DNA of 64,000 nucleotides, from assembly GCA_002786065.1 (NCBI GenBank), contig NHNY01000008.1, positions 186,001-250,000 of the forward strand. The letters run 5' to 3'. Below the pieces are notes generated by a model. The model was given only the letters and a program-made list of their open reading frames with translations. It did no database searches and had not been told where the DNA came from. Below are positions 45,410 through 58,269 of the stretch, one piece after another; the first letter of the stretch is position 1, and every line of letters starts with the position of its first letter. The stretch is from Microcyclospora pomicola (lineage: Eukaryota > Ascomycota > Dothideomycetes > Capnodiales). A program made the position numbers and the translations under genes.

Positions 45410-46171
45410 TCACACAAGCCTATCAATGAGAAGCTCCACAAGCTGCCCGTTCAGTATCCTGATATCCTTGATCTGGTGCATGACGTCGCGCTGCACGGGG
45501 TCGAATAGATTTTGCGCCATCCATTGCTTGAGACGCTGGCCGATAATGTTGTCACCGCCAATGTCATAGTCGGAGTTGTCGTAGCATTGCTCTGCAAAGG
45601 CGGCAAAGCGTGTCTTATCATTGGGAATGGAGTTTATGATAAGGGTGCTGAGCGCCTCCTGCAAAGAATCGAGGCAGTAGTGGATACTAGCCTCGTAAAG
45701 CCAGAGTACTGCTGCAAGGGATTCATGTGTGTCGTCGTCGTCATAGTCGATAGTGGGAAGGGTGCCGCTGCCGAGAAAGTCGAAGACTTGAAGCATTGTC
45801 TCATGTTTAAACCCGCTTAACTCAGTGATGGAAATTCGTTCACCTCGTTTGGTCTTTGAGATGGCCTTATTAAGCTCGAGTCTGAGATCAGGAATCATCC
45901 GGAGCACCGACTCTGTGACTGTGATGGTGAGGTCGCCTTTAGGATACTCATGGAGGTGCACAATGACGAGTCGGTCAGTTGCGCTTCTCAACATGTTCGT
46001 GTTGCCAGTGGTGTCTTGCTGCGAACGTGCTGATTGAGTGGGGGTTTGCTCGATGTGATCAAGCTTACGGATGACCTTGCTTCTGGATGCATTTTCGTTT
46101 TCGATAGCTTGTCGTGTACGCTTCAATGAGTTCGTGGTGACAGGCGAATTGTCATCTTGATGAGGCGCCAT
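45410..46171 (-). CDS. BTB-like protein, fungal lineage-type
   Basis: Intronless, 253 residues from the ATG at 46171 (MAPHQDDNSPVTT); an upstream in-frame ATG at 46246 adds 25 less convincing residues. The N-terminal 70 residues are basic and polar. The rest resembles the reduced BTB fold of fungal proteins in which a strand (LVIVHLHEYPKGDLTITV) is followed by ISITELSGFKHETMLQVFDF. The loop GTLPTIDYDDDDTHESLAA and helix LWLYEASIHYCLDSLQEAL follow. The C-terminal YDNSDYDIGGDN and QWMAQNLFDPVQRDVM segments do not match a domain I know. Function unknown. It is downstream and convergent to the NLR gene, 270 bp away, but that alone does not imply linkage. Confidence 0.7.
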   Translation of the reverse strand: MAPHQDDNSPVTTNSLKRTRQAIENENASRSKVIRKLDHIEQTPTQSARSQQDTTGNTNMLRSATDRLVIVHLHEYPKGDLTITVTESVLRMIPDLRLELNKAISKTKRGERISITELSGFKHETMLQVFDFLGSGTLPTIDYDDDDTHESLAAVLWLYEASIHYCLDSLQEALSTLIINSIPNDKTRFAAFAEQCYDNSDYDIGGDNIIGQRLKQWMAQNLFDPVQRDVMHQIKDIRILNGQLVELLIDRLV

Positions 46172-46340
46172 GATGACCTCGAGACTTTTGGTCAGAACAC
46201 TGTGGCCAGCAGATTCGTGCGACAAGAATGAGTGATGACTGAACAAAGTTTTGGATCACCTCAGAGGTCTGAGGTGAAGGTGATGTTTCAGCATGTGAAC
46301 TTTGACGCGACCAAGAAACTTGACTAGCGCCAAACATCAC

Positions 46341-47423
46341 TCAGTATGGAGCAAATCGCTCGCTCTTGCCCTTTCGCTTCTTGCTAGACTTTGAAGATTC
46401 CGGTGATGTGACATCCGGCTCTGCAGCCGCACCACTCAACCCCCACACCTTCACTTGCCCGTCTTCACCACAAGTGTATGCCCGTTGCGAATCAGGAGTA
46501 AGCATCAAATCTCGGACGACCTCCTCTCCATGCGCGCCTGGCAGATCCACTTTGGCACCAAAAGCCCACGACCGAGGACCGCCGGTCAATTGCACGATGG
46601 ACAATGTCTTATTCTCATTGTGGCCGTATGCCATGACAGGCGGATGCATGCCTCCTGGTTGTTGGAAAATGTCGATCACATACATGCAGTCGAGGGTCTG
46701 TCGCACGTCTCCGAATTCTATGATCGGATTGGTCGATGTTTGCGCGTCCTCGGCAAGCGGATGGATGGAGAAGTGCTCATCTGTCGTCAAGATGTATGCC
46801 TGGTCGTTCGATAGGAAGCCCGAGCAATGTACCGCTGACCTAGGGTTGAGAACTTGCTGGATTGCTTCGTCCTCGTCGCTTTGGTTGACGTCGAAGATCG
46901 ATACCAGACCATCGGTACTCGCGGAGAGCAGCACGTTCGATTGTGTCGGGTGGAAGGCTAGTTGTGTGATGGAGTCGGTATGGCTCTCGTTGTATGCCCG
47001 CAGGGGTTGCGATGGATTTCTCGTATCGAATACTAGGACACTCACATCTCCCAGACCCTCTTTCGTACTTTCTGTACCGGCCGCGATGTAGTGATCCGTC
47101 AGGGCTGCGATCGCAGAGATGCCCCTGCCTTGGGGTTCGACGAATTGGGTGACATTCTTGCCACCATTGTCCCACACCTTGATCAAGCCATCTCGACCTG
47201 CTGTCAAAAATCCATGTCCGGGAAGAGTGCTGAGACATGACACTCCGGCATGACAAGATCGCTGGACATGAAGTGACGTTAACGAACTGTCGAAGAGGCG
47301 GAGATGGTCATCCGAGCCAATGGTGGCGAGGACGTCGGTGTTGCTGATGCCAGACTTGGCAACTGTATAGAGGTAGGTATCTGGAGCTGTGCCCACCCGA
47401 GAGCAAGCCAGGTTCTTCGCCAT
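46341..47423 (-). CDS. WD40 protein, WDR89-like
   Basis: Intronless gene of 360 residues from the ATG at 47423; the frame is open for nine more codons with another ATG at 47450. It folds as a WD40 beta-propeller: blades are marked by VLATIGSDDHLRLFD, GFLTAGRDGLIKVWD, VLLSASTDGLVSIFD, an internal HFSIHPL, and YTCGEDGQVKVWGL. The order and the AGTESTKEGLGDVSVLVFDTR segment fit WDR89-type proteins, conserved from yeast to human but of unclear function. The tail PESSKSSKKRKGKSERF is a basic stretch that could act as a nuclear or nucleolar signal. Length is normal. Confidence 0.82.
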   Translation of the reverse strand: MAKNLACSRVGTAPDTYLYTVAKSGISNTDVLATIGSDDHLRLFDSSLTSLHVQRSCHAGVSCLSTLPGHGFLTAGRDGLIKVWDNGGKNVTQFVEPQGRGISAIAALTDHYIAAGTESTKEGLGDVSVLVFDTRNPSQPLRAYNESHTDSITQLAFHPTQSNVLLSASTDGLVSIFDVNQSDEDEAIQQVLNPRSAVHCSGFLSNDQAYILTTDEHFSIHPLAEDAQTSTNPIIEFGDVRQTLDCMYVIDIFQQPGGMHPPVMAYGHNENKTLSIVQLTGGPRSWAFGAKVDLPGAHGEEVVRDLMLTPDSQRAYTCGEDGQVKVWGLSGAAAEPDVTSPESSKSSKKRKGKSERFAPY

Positions 47424-49392
47424 GATCAAGTAAAGTACTATGAATTCCAAACCTGATGATCATGCGAAGTTCAGCGTGCTATGTCATTGCATTACAGTGT
47501 ACAGTACATGTAGATCAACGAGGAGAAGTCTTCGCTATTGATTTTGCTGGCGTAGTTTGCTCGCCTCCGCCAATCACCTGGCATCTTTCAATGCACCGCA
47601 ACAAGAACCCGCCCGGCGACATGTTCACACATCCAACATAGTAAGACAGCCATATTTCCCACCACACCAGTTGTAGGTGTAATCAACATTTCTACTTGTC
47701 AATTGGTCTTGTTGTCAAGTAACAGCACCAGTACTGCAAACATGGAATGGACGGATGAGGTCGCGAGGCTTGCAAATCACTGACGACTAGGAGCCAATCA
47801 AGAGTGTCATAGAAAGTGCCCAACCAACAGTCTGCGACATGCAAAGCGCTGGCCAGAGGCCGCCGGTATGCAGAATGCGGACGGAAGAACAGATCCGAAT
47901 CACAAGCGATTGTGACATGCCCAGGTGTGCACGACTCTAGATGTCATTCGCAGCGGCAACAACAAAGAGATCGAAGCACCTGGCTATAGTGGCCCCCATA
48001 TGCGAATGGAGGTGTGGCAATGATGATGTGTCCTTGCAGTGTCTTTATTGACTCCAAGGAAAAACCAAGGAATTCACATGCACCAATCGACACACCGCTC
48101 CCAAGGCTGTGCTGGAGGTGGCGGCGAAGTTTGGCGACAGACGAGAGTTTCCCAGTGGACTGGACTGGCCGGGATGTTGGGTTCTGGCAGGCATAACGGG
48201 ACACCCACCCGTACCGGTTCATCATGCTTTTTATGCTTTGCCGTTCAAGCCTGAAAGCAGTTACCTTGCGCCGACTTCCTTTTTCCCGACCAATTCAGCT
48301 GCAAGCCTGCAACGAACAGGGAAGTCTGCCCAGCCGGCATGCTTGGAATGTTACAGTGCGGTCGGAGAGCTGCGACCTTTGCTGGCCTTGCAGATCGCTG
48401 TGCCACGGCGTCGTGGACAAATCGATGCGTCCTCTCTCAATCTCATGCATCGGGGAGGAAGTGAAAGTCTCACCACCAGCACGGACCTACAGCCCTTTCG
48501 ACAACCGCTCGTAGCCTCGTACCAGGCATGTGCTCCGCGTTCCAGTGTTTGCTGACGAGTGCATCTAGCCCGGCGTCTATCGCAGACGGCAAAGGACGGG
48601 TGGTGGAGGGATGTGTGCTGCTATTGCAGCGAATGTGGTGCCGAATTGCCATCATACAGTACCTTAAGCACGTAACCTCGCAATAGCACTCTGCCACTGA
48701 AGCTGTACTCCATGGTCGATCCCGGTCCAGTGATATGCGAGGCATATGGTCGTGATATCGAACACGATCCGGGCATCAAGCAAGTAACGGTATCATGAAA
48801 CGCTCCCGGGCAGTGGGTGTGATGTGTGCAGTATGTGCGATCGGGTGGGTGTGTGCTGTATCACTGTCGGTATCGCTGCCGCCGCCAATGAACCCGTCTA
48901 TTAAGATAGTCATGCCAATAAGGCGATAATGCCGTGGAGTTTCATGGCCCAGCGTTATTATTAACAGCCCCGGCATCGCCTTGTCAGAGAGTTGACGCTA
49001 GGCATGACAAAGTTGTAGGTGGTGGTGGTATGTGTCGAGAGCCAAATGCTGACGAGGAAGCCTTGCCCGGGCTGCTACAACACCGCCGGCCTCTGCACCC
49101 TTCTCTTTCTGTCTCCTCGCTTCTCTCCCTGCTTTACCTCTCCACACCCTCACTCTACCGCCAATTCCACCTTCAACGTCAGGTAGATCAGACCGCCGAC
49201 CCTCCGTGCACCTGTTCGCCACTACGCACTGGCCTCCACATACGCCAGATCTCGTCTCGCCCGCCCTGTTATACGTCAGCCTTTCACCCGGACGATCCCT
49301 CAGGACCGGTGCCCTGAGCACACGACCGATCCGCCTCACTGCGACCCGACGAGGTCCTTCACCTAGACATCTCCCACTGTCTGCAAACAATC
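47424..49392. other. 2.0 kb divergent intergenic region
   Basis: Promoter region for the WD40 gene and for the plus-strand hypothetical gene. A strongly pyrimidine-rich tract (about 49085-49190) precedes the latter and may be part of its core promoter or leader. No other gene was recognised. Confidence 0.5.
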
Positions 49393-50256
49393 ATGCGCCG
49401 ACCAACGCCTATCGCAAACCTGCTGCACCAGCAACTCTTTCCCAATGCCACCTCTTCCGACCCGCCAACATTCGCCGTGCATCTCGCTCGTAACCTCGTG
49501 CCAGAGGTCCGGATAGAAGTCTCGCAGTTTTACGGCGATCTCAACAGCGCAGAGGCTCGCTATCCCGGTCTCAACTACGCATTTGGCCCACATCGGCTGC
49601 GGTTAGGCCGCTTCAAGCACCACCGACGACTTTTCGAGGCCTTCGACGACCTCGGGCTGACATATGGAGAGATTCAGGAGTTCTGCTGTTGGGAGGGGAC
49701 GAAGTGGGCGCGAGAGCGGTATGAGAAGGACGAGGGAATCACAGTACATGACACGACCGGCAATGAGATTGGGCCGTATGTTGATCGACGGGATATGAAG
49801 GCCGCGGATGAGCAGCGACGGCAAAGCATCACGCGCAAGACCAGCATATCGGTGGTGGTGGAGCCGGCGACGCAGCAGACGATTGAGGAGAATGACGAGG
49901 AGATGAGTGATGGCGAAACCGAGGCGGAGGCGAACGACACTGGATCTCGGGAGCAAGAGGAGGACCACAGTGCTCGAGAGACTGCATCCGAGACCGCTGC
50001 TCGCCACTCGCACATCTCAGCGCTCGATACACGACGTGATAATGCCGTGCAACGCCGTCGTCTGCTCGTGGCTCTGCAACAGGGCCATGCGCTTTCCCCG
50101 GAGATGGAACAATATCTCAAGGAGCAGAGTGAGCGTGGCGAGATTGATCTGGGTGTGGGTGATCTGCGGGCCCTGGTCAATTCCATCCGTGCAACAGATC
50201 GTGCGCCCCTGTCGACAGTCACCCCCGCTCCGATCACCTCGCGCGCCGTGGCGTAA
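49393..50256 (+). CDS. conserved fungal hypothetical protein
   Basis: Intronless gene of 287 residues. The first 140 residues look like a conserved domain: PTPIANLLHQQLFP, TFAVHLARNLVPEVRIEVSQ, the FYGDLNSAEARYPGLNYAFG loop, HRLRLGRFKHHRRLFEAFDD, and the WEGTKWARERYEKDEGI helix. I recall similar proteins across ascomycetes, with no assigned function. After it come an acidic stretch (ENDEEMSDGETEAEAND) and a region with LLVALQQGHALSPEMEQYLK, then a Thr/Pro tail. No signal peptide or membrane segment is visible. The ATG at 49393 directly follows a pyrimidine-rich leader. Confidence 0.75.
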   Translation: MRRPTPIANLLHQQLFPNATSSDPPTFAVHLARNLVPEVRIEVSQFYGDLNSAEARYPGLNYAFGPHRLRLGRFKHHRRLFEAFDDLGLTYGEIQEFCCWEGTKWARERYEKDEGITVHDTTGNEIGPYVDRRDMKAADEQRRQSITRKTSISVVVEPATQQTIEENDEEMSDGETEAEANDTGSREQEEDHSARETASETAARHSHISALDTRRDNAVQRRRLLVALQQGHALSPEMEQYLKEQSERGEIDLGVGDLRALVNSIRATDRAPLSTVTPAPITSRAVA

Positions 50257-53200
50257 TCGAGAAAGTGTATCCCTCGTTCCAAGCGACCGTTCTCAAAAGC
50301 TACATCCACTAGGTGGCGAGACACCGTGACCGACTCCACGCAGCAATCAGACCACGCAATCAGCACAACCTACCACCGACACCGAAAACAACCCCACAGG
50401 AGCGAAAAGTCATCCACCACCATCATCTTCGTTCTCAAGCATTGCAATTTTTCCAGCATGGCGTTACAGGTAACCCGAGGGGCTTCGGTTGGTGATTTTG
50501 GCGGCACAATACGGGCCATGGCTTCTGCTTTTATTTCCTAAACATCGTGCTACCCAGTACACACAAATTCTACCGGATGGACGGAGGGTGGCAACACAAC
50601 AATCCCTGCCCGATGCCAGCAGATCGGTACATCGACTTTTAGCCGTGTATGTATATAGGCTACAGGGAGAGCATATCCCGGCAATCAAGCAGATTGGAAC
50701 TATACTTCACGTCCTCATTTTGTTTCTTGTCCTTTGACCCACGTACCTTACCTAGGCTTTCCGCGATCCTGCTTCCCTCCCATGTCGCCGTGGACCGACG
50801 GACCTTCAGTCCGTTCAGACCCCATCCCCACTCCACCCCTTCTCCCCTCAAGCTTCTCCCAAGCCCGGCTGATCAAGATATATCCTCTTGCCTGAAGCCA
50901 TCCATCCACCAATCGGTCCGAAGGCCATCGAGATGATCCATTCAATCCCAGTACCCGGAGCCTTCCCACTTAGGTAGCTCACGAAGGGTCTACTTTGGTC
51001 TACACCGTCGCAGAGCCCATGGTGTAATCTACCATACAATACAATACAGACTAGGTTACAACGCAAGCTTTCCAAACCCGCAAAAACTCCGGTCAACCTC
51101 TCTAGATACACGCAAGTCTACGATACCTACCCAGGGGAAAGGTGAAGCAAGGCAAGGCAAGGCGAGATGGACGATGTGCTCTGCACAAGTTGCACTGAAC
51201 TGTGAAATGGACTGGAGTTTTATTCCCGGAGGCAACGTATTTGACTAGGTTGTTATCATTACACTGGTCGGGGGGGATATCTTTTTCCGGGTTATATTGC
51301 GTGATCACTGATCTACGATGCAGTGTTGCATGGGTGGGTGTTTGATCGATGATCACTGATCTATACCCGCATGTACGTGGAACGCGTGGTGTTGGACGTC
51401 ATTACATCCATCACAGGCACGTGAAGCAGCGCTGTTCCTATTTGTTCGTCGTGAGGGGATTTGAGACGCGAGAAGCACGCTGGGCACGACGGGTATGGGG
51501 ATATCTTGGGTGTGCTTGAGCTGCCGTTCGAGGTCGAGATGTCTCCCTCTCTATGAATCACTTTCTCCCCATACCGGAGCATTTATCCGCACACGCGCCG
51601 CTGGAGTCGCTTGGTGAGACATGTTCGCAGATCACGGTGGAGGTTGGGTTATGAACGAGTGGGTTTGAGTGGGTTCGGGTGCAGATGATCCCCGTGGCGA
51701 TCTTGGGTTCGTTGTCAAGAGAGGCTGGCAGTGTGGTTAAATTGGAACTCATTGGAGTATGTACAGGCGGGAGTCGTGGTGCATCTCGAACCCTTTGTCT
51801 CATGTCGTATACTTCGCTCCGGTGGGCGGGTACCTGTATACCTACCTTACTTACTTGTGGTCGTCCACGTAATCTGACCCTTCCAATGGCGGAGTTCTAG
51901 GCATCGGAATCTTGCGTCTTGGAATCTTGGTTGCGTGCACATAGGCCTCTTCATGGCGTGATTGTGGCTTGTAACGAGATGCCGCCTCGTGCAAAGTCGA
52001 AGCAAGTCATCACTCACAATTGTCTATCCTGTTACAGTAAGTTAGTGCATTGGACGCCTGAAACGTACGCGCTTCTCTGGACGAGGATTTTTCGGGACAG
52101 GTCGTTCTTATACAAGGTCGACAAGCCCAACATCCCGATGATAGCATGATCAGATCCTCGTTCGCTTTCGTACGCAACGAGAGATCGACACGCGAGACTC
52201 GGAGCTCGACATCTCGCAGTGGTCGAACTGGTCGCTACATCTTCCCTCGGCGGGTTGTTGCCGTCACGCAGCTCACGCTATCAGCGAGTAGCAACCGACG
52301 GCGTTTGTTTGCAACGCTGGCCTAGGCGCAGGGGAACGGTAGCGTGCAGGTCGACGTTATGATTTGAGCGAGGCCCTTGATGAAACCGGGGCAATCGATG
52401 GACGGGGACTGTTGTCTCGTCAAGCCAGGCGCCGCCTCCTCTTGGCGTCGTTTAGCATCTCAGGTGCTCTCCGCCGTGGTCCCGTCCACGTACTCCCCAC
52501 GGTGCTGCGGCAGGATGCAATAACGACCAAGCACATGTGGTGGGATGGCGGAACCGTGGCTCCGCCATTTGACGGCTCAATGGAGGTAGAGTCTGGTCAC
52601 ATGACGAGCTCCAGTCCGATCGGTAGGCCGGCGTACCGTCGGTCCTGCACCAGCGCAGGCCTGCCGCGAGTTTCGCTCAAGCGCATGTAGCAGACACGGC
52701 CTGGTCAAAGTCAAAAGGTCGATGCTAGCTGCGCCTGATCGATGGCAATAATAATATTGATCGTGTTAGTAGCTCGGTAACGGCAGTCGGCAGTCTGCAG
52801 CTGAAACCCACTCTGTTACATACAAAGATACATAGACATCGACGGTGTCAAACGTTGAGGATGAGCTACGAACAGACAGGGTCGTTAGTCGAGTACGAAC
52901 ACGGACACAATCGTTGTGGCGAGCCATGTTATAGGCGTTCGCATTCTTTGGCGGAACGCGTTCATATGGTCATGTGGCAATCCAGTATCCAGCCTTAGAT
53001 GCTTCACCATGATATGAACCCCAGATAAGCATCATCATCATAGTGGTAATAGGTGGACGAGAACGCTCGAGGTGCTTGGGCGAGGCCTCCATTCTTCGGG
53101 AATGTAGACGACACTTCATCCCACACGAAGAACCATGTACCGAGTACATGTACACGATGACCAGGGTAGGGCTCGGAACGTCGTGTCTATTATACATGCT

Positions 53201-54480
53201 CCGTACAGACACTCGCGTCGTTCTCCACCCGCTTGCGCAGCAGACAGACCATGTCTACATTTGACAAGAATCATAGGTACTCCTTGAATTCGGTAGCATC
53301 GGCACAGCGACCAAGACCTCGGGTAGGACGTGAGATTGGCGCGGCGGTTCCATGCTAGCATGTGCTGAACAGTCTGTCGGAGGTGCTATTACAGTATACC
53401 ATGGCTTGCGCGGCTCACGAGCCAGATCGATGCCAGACGGGTCTTGCCATGTTGGAGGCTTTGTTTATTGTCGTAGTCTGACGTGCTGTCGGATGTGCAG
53501 TCCGCATCAAGCAGAGCAGGGACAGCAACGCAAGCTCTCGGTCTTGAATACGGCCGTGCCATACATTCGTATTTGTGTACGTCGACCTAGACGTGGGCCT
53601 GTCGCTGTCCGGTCGACGACTGCATCACGCAAGGGTGGCTGGAATCTGGTACGAGCCAGCTCGACGGCGGCTTTTGGCATCGCTGGCTGGCCTTGGCAAG
53701 GACCTCGCATACCGAATCAGTCTTGACCACCTCGCCGCCATGCTTCGAATCTCTTTCCAGAAGCCGTCAGTGCGCGCGTGCTAGGACCAAACTCGGCGGT
53801 AGCTCGTGGGTCGGTGACAGGCTGGCGGCCGCTCGTGCGCTCCCGGTGGCCAATCTGCTGGGGGACGGTGTGATGGCTCAAGAGCAGAGCCAACCGCAAT
53901 TGCACCGGCTGATCATTGTGCATCGCTGGACGGAGTACTGTAGTGTGGCCACGAACAGGGCGAGCAGACTCGAGGACCTGGACTGGCATACAGTTGTTAG
54001 CTGCCGAGCCCGATCTATATGACAGCCCCAACAGGCCTGTCGATGGACGGGATACTGCAGATCGCGGATCAGTACCCGGACGGCGCGATGCATATTATCG
54101 AGTGAAGTGCAGTGCCAGTATGTGATGTACACCGCTGTGACGCACCATCACATGTCCCGCAGGCATACAGTATAGAGACAGTACCGGAGTACTTGTGGTC
54201 GGTTGGCAGGTCCTGTGAAGTGAGGTATAGATGAATCATGCCATATCAGGTCTGCTCGCGTGGATGATGCTGACCGCGAAGCTTATTCCCTACACGCTTA
54301 CCAGGCACGGCTCGAGGAACGGACAGCAGCAAAGGGGACTGTCGTCTGTTGCGTCTCGCAGCGCTGGTATATGTCATATTCACCCGGCATGACTTGGTTG
54401 CGGTGATATGATTGATACATCCCCCTACCCGTCCGCGCCCACACCCTCTCCTCCCTCTGATCCCCATTCCATTCACATTC
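50257..54480. other. 4.2 kb gene-poor region
   Basis: Long gene-free stretch between the hypothetical gene and the Sfp1-like gene. It has several short low-complexity runs (for example an ACAAT repeat near 51017-51027 and GCAAG near 51149-51167), many motif-free frames of 60-125 codons and no recognised mobile element. The promoter and first exon of the Sfp1-like gene lie at its right end. Confidence 0.45.
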
Positions 54481-54621
54481 ATGTTCGTCAGAGATCACTA
54501 CCCAAGTCATCCTGCACACAATCAACCCACCCAACAGCCTTCGCCTCCGACCTTGCGTATGATCGTCCTACGTGTAATGAGATTGCCGAGTCCAGCTTAA
54601 AGACCCGAACCTACTTCTCCC

Positions 54622-56743
54622 GTGCTTGCTGAACCTTCCGTTCTCTTCCTACCACAACATCCCTCCCTTCGATCATCCTCCTCCTCCCCCAACGCCAAAG
54701 TGGCGTCTCCACACAGTCCACCCTTCCTGCAGTGCCCGAGCACCCGCGAGAGCAGCATCGACAGCACCCCCATCAACACCCCGTCGCCTGGCCACTTCCC
54801 GAGCTTCAGATCGTCGCAGCCGAGCAAGCGCTCCTCGACCGCGACCCGCAGAGGTCACGCGACTGAAGACTTCAACAGCGACGATCTCCTCTTCCCCCTC
54901 GACGAGGGCGAGCACGAAGACGACGACGGCGACGCTGGCTTCCCTCTGTTCGCCCACGCAACGCCGCTCACGCCCACAGTCGCCACGATGGCGGGCTCGG
55001 CATCTCCGATAGACATCGCCACCACGCGTGCCAGTTCGGGCTCTCCTCGCAACCAGCAGTCGAACCTCACCTCCCAACTCCAACAACCGAGAATCGACGT
55101 GCGAGACGACTCGAGCGGTATGAACAACGGCGGCAGACAAGACTTTGCGGTACAGCGAGGGAGGCAGGAGTCGGTCGGTATGCTCGGCACGACACCTTAC
55201 GGTTCGCGCGCCATTCCGGTGGGCGACAGCTACCGGCGTGAGAGCAACCAGCTCTCGGGCAGTCTGGTGGGCGGCATGAGTTGGGGAGGCATCTCCATGG
55301 GCAGCTTCATCCGCGATGAGTGAGTCGGACCACAAATCACCTCGGGTGCCTCGAGTAGAGCTGACTTCTCGCCCTAGTATTCTTATGACAGGAACCTCTC
55401 CCTACAACTTCCAGTCCCCATCCTTCCACTCCTCATCATACCTCCCGAAGATGGAAGCCAACTACATGAAGGATTACGTGTGCTGTGACATCCGGCTGGA
55501 CTCGATGCACGAGCTCCTTCAACACTACGAAGAGGCGCATGCGCAACAACCCACGCAGACCATGGGCCGAACGCCCAAGGACCAACAATTTCCCAGCACA
55601 CGCGCGGCGAATGCGACCAGCACCGCAGCTGCAGTACAACAACAGACGCAGTTCCAGCAGCCACAGATGCAGAATTCCCAGCTTCCGCGCAACAATAACA
55701 TGCAAGCAGCCGCTTCGCCCCTCTTCAGTGGCCAATCTGGAGACCACGTCGCGTTTGATAACCTCGACGACATGGACATGGATGATAGTGCGCCGGCTCC
55801 GCAAGCACCACTTCAAGGACCGCAATTCCAGCCACAACCGCAATTCGGCCGTCAACAACCTCGGGGGCCTGCGGTCAACGTGAATCTCGCGAACGCCTTT
55901 CAAGGACCCGGCATGCAGACACCCACCACACCACGTCCCGGACAACTGGGCATGGGACTTCCCAACAACCCCACGGTGTCTTCGGTCAACACTCCTACAC
56001 TTGGTGCACAAACCGCTTCACAGCAGACTGCCACCCCCGACTCATCAATGCCCGGCACGCCCGCAGAAATGGCCGACGTCGACTACAGCCAGCTTGGTAA
56101 TCTGAGCCAGTTCGACTACAACCAGATCATGCAAGGCAATTACGACATGAGCAATCTGCACATCGGGAATGGAAGCAACGTCACATCCGGCACCATCGAC
56201 GATCCCGCGAAACGATTACTGAGCAAACAAGGCTACGGCAATAAGGGCTTCCCCAACCCGGCACTTGCCAACAACAGCGAACTTGCCAAGCGCATCCGCG
56301 AGAACCAGCTGCTGAATGGACTAGCTGGTGTTGGCGGCTTTGTCGGAGAAGAGATCAAGCCATTCAAGTGCCCAGTTATCGGCTGCGAGAAGGCGTACAA
56401 GAACCAGAACGGGCTCAAATATCACAAACAGCACGGCCACCAGAACCAACAGCTCAAGGAAAACCCGGACGGCACATTTTCGATTGTGGATCCGACTACC
56501 AGCATCCCTTACCCCGGCACAGTTGGAATGGAGAAAGAGAAGCCCTATCGATGTGAAGTCTGTGGCAAACGATACAAGAACTTGAACGGTCTCAAATACC
56601 ACCGCCAGCACAGTCCACCTTGCAACCCGGATCTCAAGCTAAACACACCAAATGCGCCCGGCATGCCCAACAACGTACAAGGCATCAGTGTGAACGTCGC
56701 TGGAGCTGGTTTGGTTGGGATGAATGACGGCGTTCCATACTGA
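54622..56743 (+). CDS. SFP1: Sfp1-type C2H2 zinc-finger regulator (5' end unresolved)
   Basis: Transcription factor of the Sfp1 type, which couples nutrient and TOR signals to ribosome biogenesis and cell size. Exon 54622-55319 joins exon 55378-56743 through a 58-bp intron with GTGAGT donor and CCCTAG acceptor. The join yields the hallmark FIRDDILMTGTSPYNFQSPS followed by FHSSSYLPKMEANYMKDYVC. A degenerate C2H2 finger (CCDIRLDSMHELLQHYEEAH) lies just after. Two strong fingers near the C-terminus (FKCPVIGCEKAYKNQNGLKY, then YRCEVCGKRYKNLNGLKYHR) have the split-finger sequence of the family. The middle is Gln/Asn/Pro-rich. The coding frame starts with no ATG before residue about 122: an in-frame stop lies at 54598-54600, so an upstream exon must supply the start. 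An ATG at 54481 (MFVRDHYPSHP) is attractive, but I could not find a phase-consistent intron. Confidence 0.85.
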
Positions 56744-58084
56744 TCGGGCTGCCCCTCCATCCGCCTTCGTCTCGAGTTTCTGCCGCTTGCACCCGGCTCG
56801 TCCCGGCTAAGCATCTTTAGCGACATGGTCCGCTTGCACAACGTCATGTCGCCGCTATCTTTCAACTTCGCATCGACTTCGATCCACCTTTCATGGGACA
56901 AGATCGTCGTATGGACGCTCACATTAGTTATTCTGCCGTGGTCCAACTCATCACCCGCGATCGAACCGCGGATGCCGCCCATAATGCCTGTTTGGTGGTC
57001 GACGTCCCAGCACCCGCTTTGTGCCGCACTACTGCTTTGTTTTGCTTTGCTGAGATGATGCGGCCTGCTATTTTGTTATTATTGCCACGGTCGAGATCCG
57101 TCCGTCTGCTACTCGATGCGCCAGACGCGGACCGAAAAACTTCTGTTGTTTTAGCGAAGGTGTTTCGGAGTTCTGGGATGATTCTTCTCCTCCTTCTGGT
57201 GATTGCTCTATCCAGGTCTGCCAACCCATGCATGCGAGAACAGGACCCTTTCACGTCCGAAGCTGCATGAATGGTCGGTGGAGACCGCGCGGATCTTTTG
57301 ATGCATCACCACCTTGTTGGCGATAACGCAGGCGACCATGACCCTGCGCTTATCAAAGTGCCGAGGAGAGGATACCTGACTTCCCACCCATGAAAGGGTG
57401 AGCCTTTGTTTTTGCCACGACGACGATTCTGTCTGAACCCCCCACGAACAACTCAGTTTAGACCTGCGCTCTGCTGTTGATTATTGGCTTTGTCTGCTCT
57501 GCCTGGCGATTCGCGAACATTGGATATACACTCGCAACGCCCGCACATACATTCGTCTGCAGGGTCCAAGCAAGGATCCAATCTCTTGCTCGTTCGCGCG
57601 CGCGCGCGCTCGAATCCTTTCCAACGCAGACATACCACCTCAGCAGAATGGAAAGTGAAGGATATAAACAAGAGGCGCAAGGGGGGGTTCTGCCTTTGTC
57701 TGTGTGTGGCTTTCCTTACTCCTTGCTGCAAGTTTAGACGCTGCCCCAGAAAAACATCGTGCTTTGTTGCTTGGTTGGACATCGTATAGATTTGTTTGGT
57801 CACAAACGTCGGTAGTTAAGTCGTGGAAATAATTCTCTCTGGAAATGCTTCGGTGCGTACATCGTTGGCTAGGATTTGTTTTTCGTGTCCGTCTTTCGTC
57901 TTGATTATGTAGGACGATCGTTTGTCGGGTCTTTGGATCGATGGACCTCACGTTTAAACCCGTTGAGTTAGAGTTGTTGCGTAGTGATGATGAGAGCACG
58001 ATGGGCTCATGCTCATGCATCTGTAAGGTACAGGTGCAGGTGCTTCCCACGTAAAGTACTCTGTACACACTCTCCTGCGTCCAT

Positions 58085-58210
58085 CCATACATTTCCACCC
58101 ATGCACTTCCACCCATCCCCATCCACATTCATCATTCCAGTCCATCATCCGCCATCCCAATTCAATCCCATCATCCCAATCCAATCCATCATTCCAGTCC
58201 ATCATCCGCC
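58085..58210. repeat. CCAT-rich minisatellite with 23-bp direct repeat
   Basis: A stretch dominated by CCATC/TCATCC units. One 23-bp segment beginning ATCATTCCAGTCCATCATCC occurs exactly at 58131-58153 and again at 58188-58210, 57 bp apart. The intervening sequence is also built of CCAATCC/CATCCC units. Confidence 0.8.
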
Positions 58211-58269
58211 CTCCCATTCCAACAAGGTCAAGATGAAGAAGAGAGGCAAGGCAAGTCCGTGATCTTTCG

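Noticed and set aside
48109-48555. 148-codon plus-strand frame in the intergenic region left of the hypothetical gene
   Set aside because: No motif, no signal peptide, several overlapping frames of similar length.
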